NCBI RefSeq assembly: GCF_000350225.1
Contig: NW_005178758.1
Location: forward strand, 62,001 to 126,000
Length of the DNA: 64,000 bases
Direction of reading: 5' to 3'
Source of the DNA: Chondrus crispus
Lineage: Eukaryota; Rhodophyta; Florideophyceae; Gigartinales; Gigartinaceae
Made by a program: the position numbers and the translations under genes. Shown in pieces: positions 31,259 through 40,160 of the stretch; positions within the stretch are counted from its first letter, which is position 1; every line of letters begins with the position of its first letter. The notes below the pieces were generated by a model that was not told the origin of the DNA, ran no database searches, and was given only the letters and a program-made list of their open reading frames with translations.

Positions 31259-32440
31259 TCAACGGTTCGTACCGTTGGAGGGCACCGACGACCCGGGGGT
31301 ACGCCTCTCCGGGGGACGGTAGCTGGGGTGCGACGGCACGTCCGACTCCATATCGTGGAGGGGCGGAAGCGCTATCTCCGGGTGGAAGGACCACCTCGGA
31401 CGCGAGTTGGACGGGACGGCTGGTCCGCCGGCCACCGAGGAGTCGTGCACACGTCCCTCATAGGGGTCCCGAAGTTGAGGGAGAGGCACGTGTGTAGGGG
31501 AAGCCCGAAGGTTGTCTCGCTCCTGGCGATATCGATCGCGCTCGACCGATAAGTGCTGTAGCATGCTGCTCTGGCGCGACGCCGATTCACGAAGGGTCTC
31601 GATTTCCCCCTGGGCATGGCGGAGTTGTGCACCGAGGCGACGAGCCTCGTTACTCCGCTCTATGTACCAACCGGCCAGTGTCCGGAGGAGACCTCCAACT
31701 TGCCAAACTCGGCCGACCGAACGGCCCAGAGCGCGGACCACTCCTGGGATAGCAATGATCTCGTCGTGACTCAGATCAAGGCTGCACGTGGTCTTGGGAC
31801 TTACGTCAAGACATGAGTCGGCCCCAAGAGGGAGCGGGAGAGACGACGGAGCGCCTACCGCGGCGCTATACCCCTCCCCCGAAGGGAAGAGGGAAGTAAG
31901 TGGGGAACGTGCATCTCGGAAGGCGACTGACGGAGCTTCGCCATCCAAATCGCGGTACCGCTTCCGGCGCGCTTCTCGGGCAACGGACCCCACGCCTCCC
32001 TTGCTCCGGGAGGGATCCGACCCGAGCGGACTGGGACGCGCTACGAAAGCATCCCCTTTCCAATCGTAGGCCAAGTAGAGGCTCCGGGTGCTGGTTGTGT
32101 AATCGGTCCAAGAACGCTGATTGCGCTGGGGCACCGCTACGGCGCGGTGCATAAGATCGAGAACCAAAGAGTAGGACCATGGGACGTGCGGGGAGCCGCG
32201 CTCCATGGGGTGCAAGGTCAGGTCGGGAAGCGACGGCGCGACCGGACCAAGGAAGGACAGCACGCCGACGGGCTGCACGAAAGCTCTACCATGCAATGAA
32301 ACCTCGGCCATGAAGGCAGTGCATAGGGACCACGCCCACTCGCACTCGAAATTGTAGACCAGCTCCGCGTAAGCCGGGTGTACCGGGTCATTACAAGCGA
32401 AGCCAAAGTGCCTCAGAGTGTAGGGGAGTAACGGATGCAC
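31259..32440 (-). CDS. Antisense ORF of the chromovirus with coiled coil
   Basis: 393 residues on the opposite strand to gag-pol. An N-terminal folded-looking region (YNFECEWAWSLCTAFMAEV) is followed by a basic linker and a clear coiled coil (YIERSNEARRLGAQLRHAQ, ETLRESASRQSSMLQHL, ERDRYRQERDNL). No family recognised. Two further antisense ORFs precede it with gaps of 2 and 23 bp in different frames, suggesting one gene with frame breaks or introns. Confidence 0.5.
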   Translation of the reverse strand: MHPLLPYTLRHFGFACNDPVHPAYAELVYNFECEWAWSLCTAFMAEVSLHGRAFVQPVGVLSFLGPVAPSLPDLTLHPMERGSPHVPWSYSLVLDLMHRAVAVPQRNQRSWTDYTTSTRSLYLAYDWKGDAFVARPSPLGSDPSRSKGGVGSVAREARRKRYRDLDGEAPSVAFRDARSPLTSLFPSGEGYSAAVGAPSSLPLPLGADSCLDVSPKTTCSLDLSHDEIIAIPGVVRALGRSVGRVWQVGGLLRTLAGWYIERSNEARRLGAQLRHAQGEIETLRESASRQSSMLQHLSVERDRYRQERDNLRASPTHVPLPQLRDPYEGRVHDSSVAGGPAVPSNSRPRWSFHPEIALPPLHDMESDVPSHPSYRPPERRTPGSSVPSNGTNR

Positions 32441-32442
32441 CC

Positions 32443-32748
32443 CTAACGAAGGGAGTGCTCCCCTACAACCGCGGGAAGCTCGGGAAAGTCACTTCGGGAC
32501 AAACCGGGGGCGAATGCGGCTGACGGGAAGATGCGTCCGTCTTCCTCCGCAGCATCGCGATACGCGGACCAATCGGTTGGCGCCAACGCGATGTGGTGAA
32601 GGCGCATCAGGGAACAGGCCGATTTTTGAAGGGCCGCCCGAGCCTTCGAATGGGCACGAGTACGGGAGCTGACGTATAGCCCCGCTACCTCCGAAAGTAC
32701 GAAACGACGGGGATCTCGGGGGCCCCGATGGAAAAGGTACGTCGACAT
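32443..32748 (-). CDS. Antisense ORF fragment of the chromovirus
   Basis: 101 residues (RRFVLSEVAGLYVSSRTRAH, KARAALQKSACSLMRLHHIA) with normal amphipathic helices. It lies between the two larger antisense ORFs in a third frame and is probably the middle of one broken gene. Confidence 0.4.
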   Translation of the reverse strand: MSTYLFHRGPRDPRRFVLSEVAGLYVSSRTRAHSKARAALQKSACSLMRLHHIALAPTDWSAYRDAAEEDGRIFPSAAFAPGLSRSDFPELPAVVGEHSLR

Positions 32749-32771
32749 CCGGTCGACGTACTCGGCCTCCT

Positions 32772-33881
32772 CTACGCTATAGACGAACGTCCTATCGCTG
32801 GGTATCTCGTCCGGAATTTGATGGGGGCACCGTCACCCACAGATAGCAAGCGCCCTAAGGCAAGGGACGCCCCCTCAGCTCGGCCACCTGCGTATATGGT
32901 GCGAATCCGGAGTAGATCCGGTCGCAAACACGCCCGCGCCAGGAGCTCACCGACGGTGATGCCCGACCGCGCGTGGCGACGCCACGCGTAGTTTAGGCGA
33001 CTGAGCGGTAGCGGAATCGACTGCTCCAAGGGAACGCCCAGCCACTGCGTGGAGGTGTCGGACACCTCCTCCTCCACGATCCTGCCGAGCCGGGAAAAAG
33101 GTGTCGGCGCCCCGGGACGCCGACAACTACCAGTGGCCCGGTGAGAGCCCTCGACGGGACGGTACGAACCATCCCTCGGCCATGCCGCGAGCTCCCCATC
33201 GTGCGAACCACTCGCGCCACTGACGGGCGCAGCCAACGGCGGAGCAACGGGCGGCGAGGGACCCACCTCCTCGGATACTGTAGAGGCTCGGGTCTCTCGA
33301 GGCTTTCGGAGAGGCCTCGGAGGCCACCAGAGCGGCGGCGCGGAAGGGTTGAGAGCGGCCAAAGGCGACCGCGATGCCACCTCCTCCACGGGGGTGGGGT
33401 GATCCATGGTCGGGGAGCAGACGACCGGTGCGTCCGATCCAATCCCAAGGGCCAAGAGAGGACGTGCGGGGGCGCCCTCAGGGGTAGTGAGGGGCGACAT
33501 ATGGATGACGTAAGGACGCGAGCCAATCAAGCAGACGAGGGAGTAGGCCGGCTCTTGGGTAGGGAGAAAAAAGGGTGCCCGCCAAGTCGGATGCAGAAGA
33601 ACGGACCCCTCCGAAGGGAGTGACGGGTCGACGCTCAAGGCGAGCCCAGAGGGGGCACGCACGACCGAACGGCAGAAATGAGCCGACGGCGACGAAGGGG
33701 AGGCGAGGTCTCGGGACGCCAGAGAGAGGGGCGATAGATCGACACGCGTGCAAACGAGGGCGGAGCGGGACACTGAGAATGCCGACCCGAGAGCGGGGTC
33801 GTGGGAGGGAGTAGAAGGGACCGTATCGATTATACGGTCAGCCATGGCTTCCGCTCTACAAGCACCCGTGGACGCGGACAT
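32772..33881 (-). CDS. Antisense ORF starting beside the 3' LTR
   Basis: 369 residues, Pro/Ser/Ala-rich, starting MSASTGACRAEAMADRI only 22 bp inside the 3' LTR boundary, so an antisense promoter would have to lie in the LTR. The C-terminal part (LSRLNYAWRRHARSGITVG) looks folded. Family unknown. In GC-rich DNA chance ORFs can be long; the adjacent co-oriented ORFs raise the odds that it is real. Confidence 0.45.
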   Translation of the reverse strand: MSASTGACRAEAMADRIIDTVPSTPSHDPALGSAFSVSRSALVCTRVDLSPLSLASRDLASPSSPSAHFCRSVVRAPSGLALSVDPSLPSEGSVLLHPTWRAPFFLPTQEPAYSLVCLIGSRPYVIHMSPLTTPEGAPARPLLALGIGSDAPVVCSPTMDHPTPVEEVASRSPLAALNPSAPPLWWPPRPLRKPRETRASTVSEEVGPSPPVAPPLAAPVSGASGSHDGELAAWPRDGSYRPVEGSHRATGSCRRPGAPTPFSRLGRIVEEEVSDTSTQWLGVPLEQSIPLPLSRLNYAWRRHARSGITVGELLARACLRPDLLRIRTIYAGGRAEGASLALGRLLSVGDGAPIKFRTRYPAIGRSSIA

Positions 33882-33889
33882 CCCCGCTT

Positions 33890-33902
33890 AAAGGGGGGGC
33901 CG
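33890..33902 (+). promoter_or_regulatory. Polypurine tract of the chromovirus
   Basis: AAAGGGGGGGCCG directly abuts the TGTAGTATAAC start of the 3' LTR. Confidence 0.75.
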
Positions 33903-34555
33903 TGTAGTATAACCCCCCCCTGGGGCTTTATTTTAGATTAGATCAACTCAGAATCGGATCGGTTACTGTAGGGCTCGATGCTCTACAGTACCACCACGTG
34001 TACCCCCGAGTACAGGGGGCGCACGTGTACACGTGTACACGCGGGACCGAAGTGCGCGCACGCGTGTACTGTCAGCCCCGATGGCCGACAGTATTACAGT
34101 GTCGACCGACCGCTACAGTACATCGGTACTGTACTATTATGATAGGTTATTATGTACATTAAATATGGAGCGGACCGGCGGCGTTAGAGGGGGACAAGCA
34201 CGGACTTGTCACCCACCGACCGTCAAGGTCCGACTTCCCGCTTATTCTAAAGTAGCGCTCGCTAACTACCTTAGAGCGGCACCGAGCGCGGGTTGAGGAC
34301 GCGCGCGGTACTCGCACGAGCCGGCTCCGCCTCCGCCCGTCGGTACTGGATCGTTACCCAGTACCGCACCGGGGCGTCGAGGCGTCGAACCGCTCGCGCG
34401 TACCGGCGTCCTCCCCGTTCCCGCTCTACCACGCTACCCGGGCCCGCTGCCCGGTGCCGTTAGCTGGTGTCCCGCTTCACCCCCGTCTTCCCGATCGACA
34501 AGGGTCTCGGTCGAACTGCGGATACACCCCTATCGCTGGGGGTGTTTATGCTACA
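33903..34555 (+). repeat. 3' LTR of the chromovirus
   Basis: It begins TGTAGTATAACCCCCC and ends GTTTATGCTACA. The TATA-like ACATTAAATATGG near 34156 and the GGACAAGCACGGACTTGTC hairpin are shared with the other LTRs. Stem sequences differ while pairing is kept. Confidence 0.9.
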
Positions 34556-35618
34556 AGTTGGTCGTTTTATTGTCTGTGTTCCTGTTTCTCCCCCTCGCTC
34601 TACGAAGCACAGGGTACATAAAACTATCAGTAAAGGGAAGGAGTCGTTTCGAGTTTGTTGCGAATGCAATCAGGAGAATTGCGTTCACTCCCATTATTTC
34701 TGCCATGCGGTAGTGCTTTGGGGGGTGCCCTACAGAACGGGTTTTCGAGGAATTTTGCCAAACAGAAGGGAAATCGTGCCGTGCGGTTGTGTATTGGGGG
34801 GTGCCCTGCAGAACGGGTTTTCAAGGATTTTTGCCAAACAGGAGGGAAATCGTGCCGTGCGGTAGTGTTTTGGGGGCTGCCCTGCAGAACGGGGTTTCAA
34901 GGAATTTTGCCAGACAGGAGGGAAATCGTGCCTTGCGGTAGTGTTTCGGGGGCTGCCCTGCAGAACGGGGTTTCAAGGAATTTTGCCAGACAGGAGGGAA
35001 ATCGTGCCGTGCGGTAGTGTTTTGGGGGTGCCCTGCAGAACGGTTCTGCGAGGGTGGCATATTTTGAAATGAGGTGTTTTGGGGCAATTGCGGCGGTATT
35101 CGTTTTATGGTCGTATTTGAATGATGAAATGGTGCGCAAAAGGGAAGGGGATTGACTATTGAATGAGTGCGCCTGGGTCAGTACGTAGTAATGAAAAGGT
35201 GTGAAAACAGAAGCGTTTAGCCGGTTGGAACAGAAAGGTTGGTCAGTTGAACAGAAGGGTTAGAAAATTGAAATTAAAAATATTGCTCGTGCGCCTGCGT
35301 TGGGGGATGGCAAAAAATCAAAAAATAATTTTGTCAGTATTGTAAATTTGTTGTATGTGCGGGGAGTGGGTGCGTGCGTCAGAGAGGGCGCATGGGGGGG
35401 TCGACGTGATAGTGTGCGAAAAACGGTTCTGCGGACGGGAATGTTTGGAAACGAGAAATCGGGCGTGGCGGGAGCCATGGGGGGCATGTCCCACTGGCGG
35501 TTCTGTTTTCGCACATACATCGAATTTGGTACTTGCAGAAGCGTTTTGTGTCAGAACCGTTCTGTTATTCTGACGGCCAAGAACACTTCTGCATGGCACA
35601 CTTTCATGCCGTAAGATA
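34556..35618 (+). repeat. Minisatellite-bearing repeat element, copy C (most complete)
   Basis: A ~170-bp leader (shared with 4019), five 75-76 bp units starting at 34728, 34804, 34880, 34956 and 35031, then a ~570-bp right half (shared with 14490-15055). It is about 1.06 kb and abuts the chromovirus LTR on the left and a helicase pseudogene on the right. No open frame of its own. Confidence 0.85.
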
Positions 35619-37541
35619 CTTTGTGAAGACTCTGACCCAGGCCTAAACACTCGCACTCCTGAAGGCTCCTTTGCCACCGCACAAGAAGTCATGAAGATGA
35701 ATGCAGTAAGCTTTCTGCATCAGCACTTCCTCGATTGCACCAACGCCCCAAAGCCGTTGCCCAAAATATATAGAGTCATCGCTTTCGCCCTGACCCGCCA
35801 AGAAACAACTTCTCTCCACAAAGCCTTGACGACCGCATATACACAAGGAAGTGTTGCCCTCTCCAATCAACGCATCGCAGTCGATCCGCTCATATATCAT
35901 GCCGGTCTCACTAACGAAGCTCGCGAAAAGGCCCACAACGACTGGACAGCAAACGAAGAGCTCTACGACATCATAACAACCAAGGACCTCGTACCTTCAA
36001 CTCTGTTCCGTATTATGGTTTGTACGTCCGCCTTCGGTACCGGAATAGATGTTCCAGATGTTCGAGCAACAGTTCATCTTGGCGCCGCAAGAAGCCTCGC
36101 TGACTTTGCACAGGAGAGTGGCCGGTCTGGACGCGACGGACACCACGCATTCGTCTTCGTCCTGAACTCAACCCAGTACAATAAGAGCTTCGAATCCTCC
36201 CTCCTCAAAAAGGGCAACATTGACGAAAACGATCTCGCAGTAACGAACCGAAACGAGATGATGAATTGGGTCCTCAATACCACGGATTGCCGCAAGGATG
36301 CACTTTACACAGCCATGGATGGCCAAGTCTCTGGTGTCTATCGCTTCGACAAGCACGCAGTCTGGTGCGATGTTTGCAGATCTATGTTCCCCTCCCAGCC
36401 AACTAATGCACCGCACACCCCTCAGAGTTTACAATTTCACACACCGGATACCTCTAGACCTTGGGATACAAATTCGCAATCCCAGTCTCAGCAACATTCG
36501 CTTCCCACCACATCATCGCAATCGCAGTTGGCACCTCCACATCAAGATCAAGATCAAAACCATCTCGAGCCTCAACGGCAAAACCAAATCGGAGCCACCA
36601 CATCCACGGAGCACACCCTCGATGAAATGCTTCTCTTGCTTGAGCAATGCGCTCCAACCAACCCCCCTCCAGCCCCTCCAGTTCGAAGAATCCTTAGCTT
36701 CTCCCCATAACAATCAAGTGAACGCTTGCTGCCTTCAGCATCACCTTCAATGCAGCAAGCACCATTTCCAGTCCGTCCACGGTCACTTCCGACGGCGTCA
36801 CCATCTTCGAAGCAAGTCCTTTCGGGCAAACGGCCCGCGTCACTTTCACCATCCGGAAGAAATTCATTCAAGAGCTTACGGACTTCTCCCAGTATGGCGT
36901 GCCAAACCCAACCTAATGTTCTCACAAACCGTTTCCCTTCCCCGTCACCTCCCCTTTCGTTGCCATTTAGTCACTTTCAGGCAATTGACACCGAATCCAC
37001 CGTTCATCTAGTAACTCAATTGCTCTTCCTAACCAAAACAACGTCTCTCTTATGCCACGCTTCTCCCCGCCGTTCCGGTACGCAACATCCCTAGAATGAC
37101 TATCCATTCATGGAAAGAAGCTGCTATGCCTGTTTCTCTACGACCCATTTCGTCCCGTCTTGCCCCGTCCCAAGAAAAGTCCCTCTCAAGTGCTATGATT
37201 GCCGCCTCTCGCACTGCCTTGGCCAACCACTTCACCTCACATTCGGCCAATACGGTCGTTGCGATCTACGTCCTATGATATCACTCGCCTGGAACCTTTG
37301 GCGAATGAAGTCTTTCCAGCAACAGATCGCTGAAAACTTGTTCCCTTCCGAAATCCTTTGCTGCTTCAACTCCGTTCCCCGTGACCGCCCGGCCCGGATC
37401 ACTGAGAAGGACTTAGCCGTCATCTTCTCGGATGCAGCCATAGAGTCCGCTGATGGGAATAACGACGATATGCCTTTGACAATATGGCTCCCACTGGCTT
37501 GGGCCATACATCAAGGTCTTCTCCAACTGGACTGCCAGTAG
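35616..37541 (+). pseudogene. RecQ-like helicase, 5'-truncated, with CCHC zinc knuckle and two in-frame stops
   Basis: One frame is open from the repeat junction, broken only by TAA at 36708 and TAG at 37092. It has the second RecA-like lobe: motif IV (YHAGLTNEAREKAHNDW), motif V (TSAFGTGIDVPDVRATVHLG) and motif VI (QESGRSGRDG), then a Cys-bearing segment (WCDVCRSMF). The first lobe with Walker A and DEAH is absent. After a long Gln/Ser/Pro linker comes a perfect C-x2-C-x4-H-x4-C knuckle (CYACFSTTHFVPSC) and more Cys/His (KCYDCRLSHCLG), ending with LLQLDCQ. A knuckle on a RecQ protein recalls RECQL4 and helicases of mobile or subtelomeric origin. Confidence 0.8.
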
Positions 37542-37544
37542 ATT

Positions 37545-37920
37545 TCTATCTCCACATACTGCAGTATTAGGACCACATTTTCAATAAACTCTCAACGACA
37601 GAAATCTTCAATTCTCTCGAAAACGGAACCATTCACATGTCACAGCGATCCTCACGTTTCCATGTGCCCGTGCGATCACTGCCCGCCGTTTCCGTTTAAT
37701 CGTTCATTTATACATCTTCTACGTCGCGTCATATCCTACTGCTCTGCTCACCAATTGTGCCGTTTTGCTGTTTCTCCACTACGCAAACAACCCCACAAAA
37801 ATTACACTTGTGCTTTGGTAACGGCCATCTACTACAGAAGTAGCTGAAACAGAGAAGAAACATGCAAACGCATCGTTCAAGCCCCTTGCAGGACGCGTCT
37901 TGCGAGTAGCCCTCTCCAAA
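37545..37920. other. Non-coding interval after the helicase remnant
   Basis: AT-rich sequence with no recognisable gene; an AATAAA-like CAATAAACTC at 37582 could serve as the helicase polyadenylation signal. Confidence 0.3.
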
Positions 37921-37924
37921 GTAT

Positions 37925-38265
37925 CATTCTGGCACACCTTCAAAACGCATCATTGTCGCACCCCTCCAGAACGAATCGTGCACGCATCCTTCCAAAAAGC
38001 ATCGTTCTCGCACCCCTCCAGATCGCATCGTGGGCGCACCTTTCCCGAACGTATCATTCTCTCACCCTTCCAAAACGCATCGTTCTCGCGCCCCTCCAGA
38101 ACGCATCATGGGCGCACCCCTCTCGAACGTATCATTCTGGCACCCCTTCAAACGCATCATTCTCGCACCCCCTCAGCTCGCGTCCTACACGCACTCCTCC
38201 AGAACGCATCGTGCGCGCATCCCTCCCCAACGCATCGCTGACACACCCGTACAAAATGCGACGTT
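37925..38265. repeat. 26-bp minisatellite, about 13 degenerate units
   Basis: The consensus is close to AACGCATCRTTCTCGCACCC plus CTCCAG. Because 26 is not a multiple of 3, overlapping repetitive ORFs appear in all forward frames; these are artefacts. Confidence 0.85.
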
Positions 38266-38279
38266 GAGGCAACGATGAT

Positions 38280-38940
38280 CGAAACATGCATACGGCGCAT
38301 TCAATTTCGCGCAGTAAATAAATTAGAAAGCTTTGATGTTCAGGACATAAATTACGCCGCCTTATTGTGAAATTCGTACATGCGCATTGCGACGCCGTTA
38401 GTGCAGTATAAGGCCCTGCCACTACATCTGCCTCCTGTATTGCGCCCCCCAGCACGAGACGTTTTGGGCATCTGCCAATCTTGACAGACGAGGGACACGG
38501 TACGTGATAAAATATGAAGTTAGTAATATTGCTCATGCGCCTCTAATCGCACACGGCAAAAACAAAATTTTGCGTACTGACAGTTTATTGGCTGTGCGCC
38601 GCCGTGGGCAAACTTTTAGTAAGAAATTCCCAACATCAATGTTGCAAATACAGCCGGTAGGGGGTGCCGCCGTGTAAATCGGCCTAAAACGTATCGTCCC
38701 ACCAGAAAACTGTCGCCGTTAAAACCGCCCGGCACGATACATTTTGGGCCATATACCGTAGGCAGTACCAAAATCGCACATACGTCGAATCAGGCCTGGA
38801 CGATACGTTTTTTGTCATTACGTATCGATCCTGACATGTGCCCAAAATGTGTCGTCCCGCGGGAACTGACACCAGAACTAAAAATAGTACCTAAAGTACA
38901 AAAACCATCCTACTCCTGAATCCCTTACTCTATATTATAA
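38280..38940. other. Non-coding region with iterated ACGATACRTTTTGG motifs
   Basis: Short related motifs (AAACGTATCGTCCCACCAG, CACGATACATTTTGGGCC, GGACGATACGTTTTTTG, CCCAAAATGTGTCGTCC) occur in both orientations between 38685 and 38865. They may be decayed MITE ends. No gene seen. Confidence 0.4.
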
Positions 38941-38953
38941 AAGGGAATATCCT

Positions 38954-39382
38954 CTAACGCCCGCTGCTATCGCTGTCGGACCCTTGGGGTACTACTGTAC
39001 AGGGTGGCGGGGCGTGTACGCCCGCTCGCCACAGTAGCACCCGCCCTTCCGCGCGGTTATCATCTCCCCAGGGGGTTGTGGTACGGAATTGTACTACAAT
39101 ATTCATGGATTGTTGCGCATCTCGGTTATCCGGACCTTCCCGAAAGTTCATGAGAAGGTCAGCCAGCTCCACCATCTCTCCTCCACCGACCCCAGACAAC
39201 CTTTGATTGTTGGTGTTGTTTTTATCATACTGATCCCGCAGCCGTTTGTACCTGTCTTGAACTGCTTTCCAACAGACGCTGTCCTTGTCCGCCGACTGTG
39301 TGTTTTCACTTACTATCTCCGCCACAGTAAGAATAGTTTCCTCGTTTCGCCAAACTCTGCCAAATGCGCTTGCACAGCGATA
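38954..39382 (-). pseudogene. Myb/SANT-like DNA-binding domain fragment
   Basis: The frame reads FGRVWRNEETILTVAEIV, CWKAVQDRYKRLRDQYDKN and RLSGVGGGEMVELADLLMNF. This is the tryptophan-spaced three-helix pattern with the LSG..EE/LL tail of Myb/SANT-like domains found in Harbinger-type transposon proteins and related regulators. No ATG is available upstream before a stop, so the 5' end is missing or spliced. The C terminus is low-complexity and ends DSDSSGR. Confidence 0.5.
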
Positions 39383-39779
39383 ACCTCACTGACGATCGCT
39401 AGAAATGCGGTGTCGTGAAGCGCGAGTACCTCCCACTTTTAGTGGGGGCTAGGTCTTGTTTTTCAGAACCAAGCACTTCAGACATATTTGTGTGCTTACC
39501 TGTGTTTCAGTGTGGCATCGAAAGCGAACTGGTAGCCTCAAATCATGCAGTTATCTTATCAAACTCTCGCCAATTACACGACACCTGTCCCTATAATTCT
39601 GATGACGATGTTGAAATTGTCTTTACTAAAAAGTCACATTTCTGCACTTTTCGTCACAACCTCATTGCAGAATTCCATTTATGCAATTTCAGTGTAATGT
39701 TCTTTACTGAATTGTTTACAGAATTCTGCAGAATCCGGCTTGCGTAATCCCACTAATATGCCATAATTGTGACAGCCGT

Positions 39780-40075
39780 CAGAGCCGTGAGACAATAGTT
39801 TTTTGGGCCATTTGCGGATCTTGGGGTGACAGGTGCGGCTTTTGATGCCCTTGGGGAGGTGAAGTTCTAGCCCTGGGGGTGTTTTGGGGGCGACTACCCC
39901 AATTGAGGTGGCATTGAAGGGTGACGTTCCTCATTCATCCAATTCCGAGGGTGACGTCGCCCTAAGAAAACGACATGTTGAAACATGCCGATCTTTGTCT
40001 GTGTCTATAGGGCGACATTGGATCGTTTTCTGAGATTGATGTGATTTCAGTTGGAAATATAGGGTGACTTCATAT
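39780..40075. repeat. Cluster of GGGTGAC/GGGCGAC motifs (left)
   Basis: At least six copies of RGGGYGAC lie between about 39830 and 40070, all in forward orientation except within GGGTGACGTCGCCCTA. The same motif is clustered at 45360-45670, beyond the gene fragments. Confidence 0.55.
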
Positions 40076-40160
40076 GCGAAACACCGGCAACTTCTACCCA
40101 CTCTATCTACATACAATTACATACAGTATTTTCCGTATTTTCCATACCACGGAAGCATGT

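Larger units (their letters stand above)
19694..34555 (+). mobile_element. 14.9-kb Ty3/gypsy chromovirus with antisense ORFs
   Basis: Order: 5' LTR, PBS, gag, pol (protease, RT, RNase H, integrase, chromodomain), a 3.5-kb GC-rich spacer, antisense ORFs, polypurine tract, 3' LTR. Pol and gag each have one in-frame stop in an otherwise open frame. The two LTRs are clearly diverged and the flanks show no matching 5-bp duplication (GGTAG versus AGTTG), so the element is old or recombinant. It is unusually large for this group because of the ~6-kb region after pol. Confidence 0.9.

Noticed and set aside
36298..37011. 237-codon ORF overlapping the helicase remnant
   Set aside because: An alternative frame through the Q/S/P-rich linker; the helicase frame is continuous apart from two stops.
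37900..38278. Three overlapping repetitive ORFs (up to 113 codons)
   Set aside because: Produced by a 26-bp minisatellite, whose period cycles through all frames.
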